Below are positions 33,785 through 42,942 of a stretch of 64,000 nucleotides of DNA, one piece after another. Positions within the stretch are counted from its first letter, which is position 1. Every line of letters begins with the position of its first letter. The notes under the pieces were generated by a model, which was not told where the DNA came from, did no database searches, and worked only from the letters and a program-made list of their open reading frames with translations. The position numbers and the translations under genes were made by a program. The stretch comes from Thioclava atlantica (GTDB lineage: Bacteria > Pseudomonadota > Alphaproteobacteria > Rhodobacterales > Rhodobacteraceae): NCBI RefSeq assembly GCF_000737065.1, contig NZ_AQRC01000016.1, positions 1 to 64,000 on the forward strand, written 5' to 3'.

Positions 33785-35281
33785 ATGGCAGAGGCGCAGC
33801 TCCGGTTGATCGTATTGGCGTTTCTCGCCGGGCTCGGCGTGCAGCCCGCGCTCGCCAAGGACGTCATCACCAAGCAATACGAGGATGGCGGCCTCTACAC
33901 GGGCACCTTCACCGACGGCAAGCAGGACGGCCACGGCACCTACAAGCTCCCCTCGGGCTACGAATACGAGGGCGAATGGGTGATGGGGGAAATCCGCGGC
34001 GAGGGCCGCGCGCAATTCCCCAACGGCTCGGTCTATGTCGGCCATTTCGCCCGCGGCAAGCCCGACGGCAAGGGCAAGATAACCTTCGCGGACGGCTCGA
34101 CCTACGAGGGCGACTGGGTGAACGGCCAGATCACCGGGACCGGCGTTGCCAACTATGCAAACGGCTCGACCTATACCGGCCAGTTTCTCAACGCGATGCA
34201 TAACGGCACCGGCACGCTGGTGAGCGCCAACGGCTATCGCTACGAGGGCGACTGGGTCGAGGGCGTCAAGCAGGGTCAGGGCAAGATCACCTATCCCGAC
34301 GGCTCGGTCTATCTCGGGCAGATGAAGAACGGCCAGCGCGACGGCACCGGGACGCTCACGATGGCCGACGGCCTCGTCTACGAGGGCGCCTGGCAGAACG
34401 GCCAGATGAGCGGGACCGGAAAACTCACCCAGGCCAATGGCGATGTCTATGAGGGCCAGATGGCCGACGGCAAGCGCGAGGGCAAGGGCAAGGTCACCTA
34501 TGCCAATGGCGACACCTACGAGGGCGAGTTCCACGACGACAAGCGCGACGGCACCGGCACCTTCCACGGCACGGATGGCTATATCTACGAGGGCGAGTGG
34601 AAAGCGGGCCGGATCCAGGGCACGGGCAAGGTGACCTATCCCGACGGCTCGGTCTATCAGGGCAGCTTCAAGAACGACCTTCCCGACGGGCAGGGCAAGA
34701 TCACCTATCCCGACGGGTCGAGCTACGAGGGGGGCTGGGTCGCAGGCGTGATCGAGGGCAAGGGCGTTGCCAATTACGCGAACGGTCTGGTCTACGAGGG
34801 CGAGTTCAAGAATGCGCGCAACGAGGGTCACGGCAAGATGACCTATCCCGACGGCTACACCTATGAGGGCGAATGGGTCGGCGGCCAGCGTCAGGGACAG
34901 GGCGTTGCGCAATATGCCGACGGCACGGTCTATGACGGCACCTTCAAGAACGGCCAGCGCGACGGGATGGGCAAGCTCACGATGCCCGACGGGTTCGTCT
35001 ATGAGGGCGAGTGGCGCAACGGCGCGATCGACGGCCAGGGCAAGGCGACCTATGCCAATGGCGATACCTACGAGGGCTATTTCTCGAACGGCAAGCGCGA
35101 GGGCCGGGGCACGATGACCTATGCGTCGGGCAAGGTCGCCGAGGGCCAATGGGCGAATGACGAACTCAAGAGCGGCGGCGACGCGGCGCCAGCGCCCGCC
35201 ACCCCGGAGGCAGGAACGAGCGCGGGCGGGCAGGATGCCGCCCCGCCGTCGGAAACCGCCCCGCAACCGCAGGACAACTGA
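33785..35281 (+). CDS. Exported MORN-repeat protein (19 repeats)
   Basis: Product of 498 aa with a signal peptide (LRLIVLAFLAGLGVQPALA, cleavage near residue 24). It then carries 19 consecutive MORN repeats of exactly 23 residues (about residues 31-467; pattern YEGEW-x-NG-x6-G-x2-TY-x-NG, several starting S-V-Y or D-T-Y). A Pro/Ala-rich tail follows. It should form a long extended beta-structure in the periplasm or at the envelope. The 69-bp periodicity in the DNA is coding, not a CRISPR. The ATG at 33785 follows GAGGACAGGC. The partner is unknown. Confidence 0.9.
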   Translation: MAEAQLRLIVLAFLAGLGVQPALAKDVITKQYEDGGLYTGTFTDGKQDGHGTYKLPSGYEYEGEWVMGEIRGEGRAQFPNGSVYVGHFARGKPDGKGKITFADGSTYEGDWVNGQITGTGVANYANGSTYTGQFLNAMHNGTGTLVSANGYRYEGDWVEGVKQGQGKITYPDGSVYLGQMKNGQRDGTGTLTMADGLVYEGAWQNGQMSGTGKLTQANGDVYEGQMADGKREGKGKVTYANGDTYEGEFHDDKRDGTGTFHGTDGYIYEGEWKAGRIQGTGKVTYPDGSVYQGSFKNDLPDGQGKITYPDGSSYEGGWVAGVIEGKGVANYANGLVYEGEFKNARNEGHGKMTYPDGYTYEGEWVGGQRQGQGVAQYADGTVYDGTFKNGQRDGMGKLTMPDGFVYEGEWRNGAIDGQGKATYANGDTYEGYFSNGKREGRGTMTYASGKVAEGQWANDELKSGGDAAPAPATPEAGTSAGGQDAAPPSETAPQPQDN

Positions 35282-35284
35282 GGC

Positions 35285-36814
35285 TCAGACGCGCGCGCCC
35301 GCGTCGAGCTTTCGCAAGATCGCCTCGGCTGTCTCGAGCTTCGCCTTGCGGGTCTCGGGCGCCTGCCGGTCCCAGTTCCGGTAGATCATCCTCATCCGCA
35401 TATTCCCCTCGAACCGGTCGCGGTGACGGTCGAGGAAATGCCAGTAGAGGCTGTTGAACGGACAGGCCCTGTCGCCGTCCTTCGCCTTCACGTCATAGGC
35501 GCAACCCGCGCAGTAGTCCGACATCTTGTCGATATAGACACCCGAGGAGATGTAGGGTTTCGAGGCCACGACGCCCCCATCGGCGAACTGGCTCATGCCT
35601 GCGGTGTTGGGGGCCTCGACCCATTCATAGGCGTCGATATAAACCCCGAGATACCACTCCTGCACCTGCGCGGGGTCGACGCCTGCGAGCAGCGCGAAAT
35701 TGCCCGTCACCATCAATCGCTGGATGTGATGGGCATAGGCCAGATCGCGGGTCTGCTCGACCGTTGCGCGCAGGCAGGCCATGTCGGTTTCCCCCGACCA
35801 GTAGAACCAGGGAAGATCGCGGTGGTGCGCGAGCGCGTTGCGGGAAGTGTAATCGGGACCCTCGAGGAAATATACCCCGCGTACATATTCGCGCCAGCCG
35901 AGGATCTGCCGGATGAACCCCTCGGCCGACTGGATCGGCACCTTGCCCGCACGGCAAGCTGCCTCGGCGGCCTCGCAGACCTCGCGCGCAGACAGCAATC
36001 CGAGATTGAGCGACGAGGACAGGAGCGAGTGATAAAGTAGCGGGTCGCCATCCAGCATCGCGTCCTGATAGGGGCCGAACTCGACGAGGTTATGGGCGAT
36101 GAAATGCGCGAGCGCGCGCAAGGCCTGCGCCCGGCTGACGGGCCAGTTGAACTGATCGAGCCCACCGAAACTGTCCGGAAACTCCGCCTCGACCATCTCG
36201 ATCACCTCCTGCACCAGCGCATCCTTGCGAAACGTGGGCGCGGCTTCGCGGAAGAGATCGGCCTGGGCGGGCTTGCGGTTCTCCTTGTCGTAATTCCACT
36301 CCCCGCCTGCGGGCTTGTCGCCCTCCATCAAGAGCCCCGTCTCGCGGCGCATTTCGCGGTAGAACCACTCCATGCGCAGCTCCTTGCGGCCCTTGGCCCA
36401 GTCGGCAAAGCGCGTCTCGGAACAGAAGAACCGGTCGTCGGGCAGCTGGCGGATCTTCAGCGGCGCGGCCTCGAACGCTTCGCGCAACCGCCATTCGCCG
36501 GGCGCGATCGTCAGAACCTCATCGGCCCCCTCCTCCCCGGCGCGGCGCGCGAACTCGCCGACCAGAGATCCCGCATTCTCCGGATCGGTCAGCTTGGTGT
36601 AGCGGACCTGCCAACCCTCGCGCGACAGCTCATCGGCAAAGCGGCGCATCGCGGCGAAGGTGAGCGCCAGCTTCTGCTTGTGATGGGGCGCGTAGCTCGC
36701 CTCCTCGCGCACTTCGGCCAGCACCACGACATCGCGCGCCTTGTCGCCTGCGCGCAAAGCCGCACCGTCATGGCTGAGCTGATCGCCGAGAACCGCGATC
36801 AGCCTAGTCGGCAT
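35285..36814 (-). CDS. FeS-BCP type cryptochrome/photolyase (CryB/PhrB-like)
   Basis: Flavoprotein of 509 aa of the iron-sulfur bacterial cryptochrome/photolyase group, which includes (6-4) photolyase PhrB and Rhodobacter CryB. Four cluster cysteines are recognisable: one in ETDMACLRATVEQ (about 348) and three in YCAGCAYDVK and RACPFN (about 435, 438, 451). The N-terminus MPTRLIAVLGDQLSHD is typical. The start overlaps the stop of an upstream short-chain dehydrogenase by 11 bp, so it is the last gene of a three-gene operon. DNA repair versus signalling function cannot be decided from sequence. Confidence 0.92.
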   Translation of the reverse strand: MPTRLIAVLGDQLSHDGAALRAGDKARDVVVLAEVREEASYAPHHKQKLALTFAAMRRFADELSREGWQVRYTKLTDPENAGSLVGEFARRAGEEGADEVLTIAPGEWRLREAFEAAPLKIRQLPDDRFFCSETRFADWAKGRKELRMEWFYREMRRETGLLMEGDKPAGGEWNYDKENRKPAQADLFREAAPTFRKDALVQEVIEMVEAEFPDSFGGLDQFNWPVSRAQALRALAHFIAHNLVEFGPYQDAMLDGDPLLYHSLLSSSLNLGLLSAREVCEAAEAACRAGKVPIQSAEGFIRQILGWREYVRGVYFLEGPDYTSRNALAHHRDLPWFYWSGETDMACLRATVEQTRDLAYAHHIQRLMVTGNFALLAGVDPAQVQEWYLGVYIDAYEWVEAPNTAGMSQFADGGVVASKPYISSGVYIDKMSDYCAGCAYDVKAKDGDRACPFNSLYWHFLDRHRDRFEGNMRMRMIYRNWDRQAPETRKAKLETAEAILRKLDAGARV

Positions 36815-37505
36815 AGATCATCTTCCGTGTCATGCCGCCATCGACGACAAGAACCTGGCCCGTCACGAAGCCCGCACCCGCAAGGTAGAGCACGGCTTCG
36901 GCGATATCGGCAGGCTCACCCACCCGCCCCGCGGGATGCTGGGCATGATCGGCCGCGCTCAGCTCCGCGCCCGCAGAGTTGATCCAGCCCGGGGCGATCG
37001 CGTTGACGCGCACGTCCGGCCCGAGCCCGACCGCCATCGCATGGGTCAGTGCCACCACCCCGCCCTTCGCGGCCGCATAGGCATAGGTATCGGGTTCGGA
37101 TTGCAGCGCGCGGGTCGAGGCGATGTTGACCACGGCGCCCCTGGCCGCCCGCAGGCCCGGCAGACATTCGCGGGTCATCAGGAAGCTGCCCGTCAGATGC
37201 GGGGCGACCCAGTCATTCCAGCGCTCCAGGCTCAACTCCTCCAGCGGGCCGCAATGGGGGTCCGCCGGCCCGCCATTGTTGACCAGCAGATCGACCCGAT
37301 CGAACCCCGCCTCGGCGACAGCCGCGCGGATCACGTCTTCGCGCGCGAGATCGCAGCGGATCGCGCGCAATCCTTCACGGGGGTCCAGTGGGCCGATATC
37401 CAGATCGAGCGCCGCGACCTGCCAGCCCTTGTCCAGCAGCATCTCGGTCACGGCGCGGCCGATGCCGCGCGCGGCTCCGGTGACGATGGCTGTGCGCTTT
37501 ACCAT
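36804..37505 (-). CDS. Short-chain dehydrogenase/reductase
   Basis: Classical SDR of 233 aa: cofactor motif TGAARGIG, NNGGPAD (the NNAG position), catalytic Ser in NIASTRALQ, and YAYAAAKGG with the Tyr-x3-Lys pair, plus a C-terminal GQVLVVDGGM. The start at 37505 begins MVKRTAIVTGAARGIGR. It overlaps an upstream SDR gene by 7 bp and the downstream photolyase gene by 11 bp. The substrate is unknown; a link to photo-oxidative damage products is a guess from the neighbours. Confidence 0.88.
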   Translation of the reverse strand: MVKRTAIVTGAARGIGRAVTEMLLDKGWQVAALDLDIGPLDPREGLRAIRCDLAREDVIRAAVAEAGFDRVDLLVNNGGPADPHCGPLEELSLERWNDWVAPHLTGSFLMTRECLPGLRAARGAVVNIASTRALQSEPDTYAYAAAKGGVVALTHAMAVGLGPDVRVNAIAPGWINSAGAELSAADHAQHPAGRVGEPADIAEAVLYLAGAGFVTGQVLVVDGGMTRKMIYAD

Positions 37506-38149
37506 GGGATCTCCTTGCCTCCGTAATCGAAAAAGCCACCCGAGTGCTGCGGGTCCAGCCCTTCGAGCACATCGAGAAGGCGGCATGCCGCCTCGGCGGG
37601 GCTCAGCTTCTCACGCGGGTAATCGGCGGTGAAGGGGGTGTCCACCGTGCCCGGATGGAGCGCCGCGATCACAAGCTGCGGATGGCTGCGCGCCAGTTCG
37701 ATCGCCGCGCCGTGCAGGAACTGGTTCAGCGCCGCCTTGCTGGCGCGGTAGCTGTACCATCCGCCCAGACGGTTGTCCCCGATCGAGCCCACCCGCGCCG
37801 AAAGCGCCGCGAACCGCGCGGGACGATCCCGCGGCAGCAGCCTGCGGACATGCTTGAGCACCAGAGCCGGGCCCATTGCGTTCACCGCGAATTGCGCGGC
37901 CATCTCTTCCGGAGCGAGATGAGAGAGCGCCTTTTCGGGTGTGCCGAGCTGCCCCGAGGCCACGAAGACCAGATCGACCGGCTCCTCGATCGGCGCGAGC
38001 CCCGCCTCGATCGACGCTTCGTCGGTCACGTCGAAGCCGTCGCGCGAACGCGACAGCCCCGTCACCGAGACCCCGCGCGCCTCCAGCTCCGTCCGGAGCG
38101 CCGCCCCGATCCCGCCCGTGTCCCCGATCACGATTGCCCGAGATGCCAC
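37499..38149 (-). CDS. Short-chain dehydrogenase (CsgA-like SDR)
   Basis: SDR of 216 aa with a degenerate nucleotide-binding loop (AIVIGDTGGIGAAL), VASGQLGTPE, catalytic Ser in AALSARVGSIGDN and the YSYRASKAALNQF Tyr-x3-Lys pair. The C-terminal HPGTVDTPFTADYP fits the C-factor/CsgA-like subgroup, with relatives near photolyase genes in other alphaproteobacteria. The start is GTG at 38149 with AGGAGG upstream. It is the first gene of the SDR-SDR-photolyase operon and is divergent from the leucine leader/leuA unit. Confidence 0.85.
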   Translation of the reverse strand: MASRAIVIGDTGGIGAALRTELEARGVSVTGLSRSRDGFDVTDEASIEAGLAPIEEPVDLVFVASGQLGTPEKALSHLAPEEMAAQFAVNAMGPALVLKHVRRLLPRDRPARFAALSARVGSIGDNRLGGWYSYRASKAALNQFLHGAAIELARSHPQLVIAALHPGTVDTPFTADYPREKLSPAEAACRLLDVLEGLDPQHSGGFFDYGGKEIPW

Positions 38150-38233
38150 CCGTGCCTCCTCTGTGCCCTGCTCCTCCTACGCGAGGCTGTCCCGCGCGGT
38201 TCCTTTTTTGCTTTTCATTTCGACAGGCTGACC

Positions 38234-38239
38234 TATAGT
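38234..38239 (+). promoter_or_regulatory. Probable -10 of leader/leuA promoter
   Basis: TATAGT at 38234-38239 ends 7 nt before the ATG of the leucine leader peptide. Transcription would therefore start at or within a base or two of that ATG. The -35 is weak (CTTTTC at 17-bp spacing, or TTGCTT at 20 bp). Confidence 0.45.
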
Positions 38240-38246
38240 GCGCTGC

Positions 38247-38339
38247 ATGACACGGGAAATGCACATCGCGACACCGCCGACCGGAGCCATTCTGCTCCGC
38301 GCGACCACCCGTGGTCTCCTTCTTCTTAGCAGCCTCTGA
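38247..38339 (+). CDS. leuL: Leucine leader peptide (attenuator)
   Basis: A 30-codon ORF too short for standard gene finding. It starts MTREMHIATPPTG and ends RGLLLLSSL, with four consecutive leucine codons (CTC CTT CTT CTT), another Leu as the last codon, and TGA at 38337-38339. It lies 120 bp before leuA, the classic arrangement for ribosome-stalling attenuation by charged tRNA-Leu. No ribosome site precedes the ATG at 38247 and the putative -10 ends 7 nt before it, so translation may be leaderless, as for the trp leader of Sinorhizobium. ATG at 38259 is an alternative start. Confidence 0.75.
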   Translation: MTREMHIATPPTGAILLRATTRGLLLLSSL

Positions 38340-38345
38340 GCGTGC

Positions 38346-38420
38346 CTTCGGGCGCGAACGCTCAGGGGTAACCAGCGCCCGGACAACTCCCGAAGCCCAA
38401 GCGCGATGCTGGTCTTCGGG
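38346..38420 (+). promoter_or_regulatory. leuA attenuator: mutually exclusive hairpins
   Basis: Three complementary segments follow the leader stop: CTTCGGG (38346-38352), CCCGAAG (38389-38395) and CTTCGGG (38414-38420). The middle one can pair with either neighbour, giving alternative antiterminator and terminator folds. The downstream stem is not followed by a U-run, so termination may need Rho or act another way. Confidence 0.6.
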
Positions 38421-38459
38421 CCCAAGTGACGCTAAGACCTGCGAAGAGAGAGACTAGAG

Positions 38460-40031
38460 ATGGCCCCGACCATGGCCGACAATTCCCGCGTTCTGATTTT
38501 CGACACGACCCTGCGCGACGGCGAGCAATCGCCCGGTGCGACGATGACCCATGACGAAAAGCTCGAGATCGCCGAGCTGCTCGACGAAATGGGCGTCGAT
38601 ATCATCGAGGCCGGGTTCCCGATCGCCTCCGAGGGCGATTTCGAGGCGGTCAGCGACATTGCCAAGCGCTCGAAGAATTCGATGATCTGCGGCCTCGCAC
38701 GGGCGAATTACAAGGATATCGACCGCTGCTGGGAAGCCGTGCGCAACGCCGCGCAGCCGCGCATCCACACCTTCATCGGCACCTCGCCGCTCCATCGCGA
38801 GATCACCAAGCTCACGATGGACGAGATGGCCGAGCGCATCCACGACACCGTGACCCATGCGCGTAACCTGTGCGACAACGTGCAATGGTCGCCGATGGAC
38901 GCGATCCGCACCGAGCGCGACTATCTGGCCCGCGTGGTCGAGATCGCGATCAAGGCGGGCGCCACGACGATCAACATCCCCGACACGGTGGGCTACACCC
39001 TGCCCGAGGAAAGCGCGCAGATCATCCGCGAACTGATCGAGCGCGTGCCCGGCGCCGACGAGGTGATCTTCGCCACCCATTGCCATAATGATCTGGGCAT
39101 GGCGACGGCGAACGCGCTGGCCGCCGTTCAGGGCGGCGCGCGCCAGATCGAATGCACGATCAACGGCCTGGGCGAGCGCGCGGGCAATACCGCGCTCGAA
39201 GAGGTCGTGATGGCGATCAAGGTGCGCAAGGACCTGATGCCCTTCGTCACCGGTATCGACACCACGAAGATCATGCACCTGTCGCGCCGCGTCTCTCAGG
39301 TCTCGGGTTTCCCGGTCCAGTTCAACAAGGCGATCGTCGGCAAGAACGCCTTCTTGCATGAATCCGGCATCCACCAGGACGGCGTCCTGAAGAATGTCGA
39401 GACCTTCGAGATCATGAAGCCCGCCGATATCGGCATCACCGAGACCAATATCGCGATGGGCAAGCATTCGGGCCGCGCCGCGCTGCGCTCGAAGCTGAAG
39501 GATCTGGGCTACGAACTGGCCGACAACCAGCTCAACGACGTCTTCGTGCGGTTCAAGGCGCTGGCCGACCGCAAGAAGGAGATCTACGACGACGACCTGA
39601 TCGCGCTGATGACCGACAGCGCCGCCAATACCGCGGATGATTATCTGCAGGTGAAATGGCTGCGCGTGGTCTGCGGCTCGGACGGTCAGGAAGCCGAGCT
39701 GAAGATGCTGGTCGATGGCGAGGAAAAGAGCTGCAAGTCCGAGGGCGACGGCCCGGTCGATGCGGTCTTCAAATGCGTCAAGGAGATCTACCCGACCCAG
39801 GCCAAGCTGAAGCTCTATCAGGTCCATGCGGTGACCGAAGGGACCGATGCGCAGGCCACCGTTTCGGTGCGTCTCGAGGAGGAGGGTCGGATCGTGACCG
39901 GCGCGGCCTCCGATACCGACACGATCCTCGCCAGCGTGAAGGCCTATGTCGGCGCGCTCAACCGCCTTCGGGTGCGCAGCCAGAAGACCGCTCCCGATGC
40001 CGACGTGAAATCGGTCAGCTACAAGCTCTGA
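38460..40031 (+). CDS. leuA: 2-isopropylmalate synthase LeuA
   Basis: First committed enzyme of leucine synthesis, condensing acetyl-CoA with 2-oxoisovalerate. The 523-aa product has the DRE-TIM catalytic barrel (VLIFDTTLRDGEQSPGATM, metal-site HCHNDLGMATANAL, and the GERAGNTALEEV segment), a linker with KHSGRAALRS, and a C-terminal leucine-feedback regulatory domain (about residues 385-515). ATG at 38460 follows GAGAGAGACTAGAG. Expression is probably controlled by the leader peptide and alternative hairpins upstream, and the enzyme by leucine. Confidence 0.96.
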   Translation: MAPTMADNSRVLIFDTTLRDGEQSPGATMTHDEKLEIAELLDEMGVDIIEAGFPIASEGDFEAVSDIAKRSKNSMICGLARANYKDIDRCWEAVRNAAQPRIHTFIGTSPLHREITKLTMDEMAERIHDTVTHARNLCDNVQWSPMDAIRTERDYLARVVEIAIKAGATTINIPDTVGYTLPEESAQIIRELIERVPGADEVIFATHCHNDLGMATANALAAVQGGARQIECTINGLGERAGNTALEEVVMAIKVRKDLMPFVTGIDTTKIMHLSRRVSQVSGFPVQFNKAIVGKNAFLHESGIHQDGVLKNVETFEIMKPADIGITETNIAMGKHSGRAALRSKLKDLGYELADNQLNDVFVRFKALADRKKEIYDDDLIALMTDSAANTADDYLQVKWLRVVCGSDGQEAELKMLVDGEEKSCKSEGDGPVDAVFKCVKEIYPTQAKLKLYQVHAVTEGTDAQATVSVRLEEEGRIVTGAASDTDTILASVKAYVGALNRLRVRSQKTAPDADVKSVSYKL

Positions 40032-41391
<1,360 letters not shown>

Positions 41392-41431
41392 GTCGGGCGG
41401 CCCCCGGCCAGCGAGCTGACCGGAGACGGAT

Positions 41432-42397
41432 TTGGCCAGAAATCGCGACGATCAGGACTATATCGGACCGCTGCGCCGGCTTGGTGTGGCGGTTCTGGCC
41501 CTGCTGCTGCTCCTGTCCTTCTTGTTCTGGCGCATCGACAACCCGCGCATGGAGCGGCTGCGCTCCGCGCTCGTAGATCGCGTGGTGCCCAGCTTCGACT
41601 GGATGATGGCCCCGGTCACGAAGCTCACCGACATGATCGAGAGCTTCCAGTCTTACACGCGCATCTACGAACAGAACCAGGAGCTGCGGCGCGAACTTCA
41701 GCAGATGAAGGCCTGGAAGGAAGCCGCCGTTCAGCTCGAGCAGCAGAATGCCAAACTGCTCGCGCAGAACAAGGTGCGGCTCGATCCGAAACTGACCAGC
41801 GTTTCGGGCCGCGTGCTGGCCGATAGCGGCTCGCCCTTCCGCAAATCCGTGCTTCTCAATGTCGGCAGCCGCGACGGGATCGTCGATGGCTGGGCGACGA
41901 TGGACGGGCTCGGTCTGGTCGGACGGATCTCGGGCGTGGGCAAATCGACCTCACGCGTGCTTCTGCTGACCGACGCCTCGAGCCGGATCCCCGTCTCGAT
42001 CCCCGCCTCGGGCCAGAATGCGATCCTCGCGGGCGACAACTCCCCCTACCCGGTGATCGACTTCCTCGAACATCCCGACCGCGTGCGCCCGGGCGACCGG
42101 GTGATCTCGTCGGGCGATGGCGGCGTCTTCCCCGCCGGCCTGCTTGTCGGGCAGGTCTTCCAGGGCACCGACAAACGTCTGCGGGTGCGCCTCTCGGCCG
42201 ATTACGAGCGCCTCGACTTCCTGCGCGTGCTGCGCTCGCATCCGGCCGAGCAGATCAGCAACGGCGGCGGGCTGATCGCCCCGAACCCCTCGCAGATCGA
42301 GAAGGAAGCGGCCGAGAAAGCCCGCGCGGAAGCCGCGATGGGCGCGATCGAAACCGATGACGGCTCGGGGGACGGCACGTCGGGGTCGGGCCAATGA
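41432..42397 (+). CDS. mreC: Rod shape-determining protein MreC
   Basis: Periplasmic scaffold of the elongasome, 321 aa. A short cytoplasmic N-terminus is followed by one membrane helix (LGVAVLALLLLLSFLFWRI), a coiled coil (about residues 70-110) and the beta-barrel MreC domain (GRVLADSGSPFRKSVLLNVG, VISSGDGGVFPAGLLVGQV). The start is TTG at 41432, with GGAGA about 6 nt upstream; no ATG or GTG gives an equally complete N-terminus. Its stop overlaps the mreD start (ATGA). Confidence 0.92.
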   Translation: MARNRDDQDYIGPLRRLGVAVLALLLLLSFLFWRIDNPRMERLRSALVDRVVPSFDWMMAPVTKLTDMIESFQSYTRIYEQNQELRRELQQMKAWKEAAVQLEQQNAKLLAQNKVRLDPKLTSVSGRVLADSGSPFRKSVLLNVGSRDGIVDGWATMDGLGLVGRISGVGKSTSRVLLLTDASSRIPVSIPASGQNAILAGDNSPYPVIDFLEHPDRVRPGDRVISSGDGGVFPAGLLVGQVFQGTDKRLRVRLSADYERLDFLRVLRSHPAEQISNGGGLIAPNPSQIEKEAAEKARAEAAMGAIETDDGSGDGTSGSGQ

Positions 42398-42933
42398 TCG
42401 ATCCGCTCACCCGTCGCAGGCTCTCGCATCGCGCGCTCTTCGCCGCGATCGGCATCGTGCTGATCTTCATCCGGCTGATGCCGGTGAACCACACGCCCGG
42501 GGGACTTCCCGGCCCCGATCTGACATTGGCGCTCACCCTTGCCTGGCTGCTGCGCCGGCCGGAATATGTGCCCGCGGCCCTGGTCGTTCTCGTCTTCCTG
42601 CTCGAGGACGTGATGTTCTGGCGCCCGATCGGGCTCTGGACGCTGATCGTGCTGGGGGCGACCGAATTCCTGCGCACCCGCGAGCAGAGCCTGCGCGACC
42701 TGCCCTTCGCCCTGGAATGGGCCTTGGTCACGGGCCTTCTCATCGCTATGGTGACGCTCAAGCGGATGATCCTGCTGATGACGATGGTCGAGCAACCCGC
42801 CCTCGGGCTCGAACTGTTCCAGATGCTGATGACGCTCGTCGCCTACCCGATCGTGGTGGTGGTGTCCCGCGTGGCCTTCGGCCTGCGGCGCGCCGCCCCG
42901 GGCGAGGTCGACGCCTTCGGCCACAGAATGTGA
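42394..42933 (+). CDS. mreD: Rod shape-determining protein MreD
   Basis: Polytopic inner-membrane protein of 179 aa with five or six hydrophobic segments, associated with MreC and RodA. Residues 5-50 (LTRRRLSHRALFAAIGIVLI, and later LTLALTLAWLLRRPEYV) fit the family, which is poorly conserved; position between mreC and mrdA supports the call. It is coupled to mreC by a 4-bp overlap. Confidence 0.9.
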   Translation: MIDPLTRRRLSHRALFAAIGIVLIFIRLMPVNHTPGGLPGPDLTLALTLAWLLRRPEYVPAALVVLVFLLEDVMFWRPIGLWTLIVLGATEFLRTREQSLRDLPFALEWALVTGLLIAMVTLKRMILLMTMVEQPALGLELFQMLMTLVAYPIVVVVSRVAFGLRRAAPGEVDAFGHRM

Positions 42934-42942
42934 GGGGGAACG

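Noticed and set aside
33875-35190. Regular 69-bp tandem similarity that could suggest a CRISPR or satellite repeat.
   Set aside because: Units are contiguous with no spacers and keep a perfect MORN reading frame, so the repeat is protein-coding.
33563-35266. A 567-codon open frame antisense to the MORN protein gene, with periodic Ala/Val/Gly/His-rich translation.
   Set aside because: Its periodicity mirrors the 69-bp MORN coding repeat on the other strand; there is no signal, motif or ribosome site. It is a GC-rich shadow frame.
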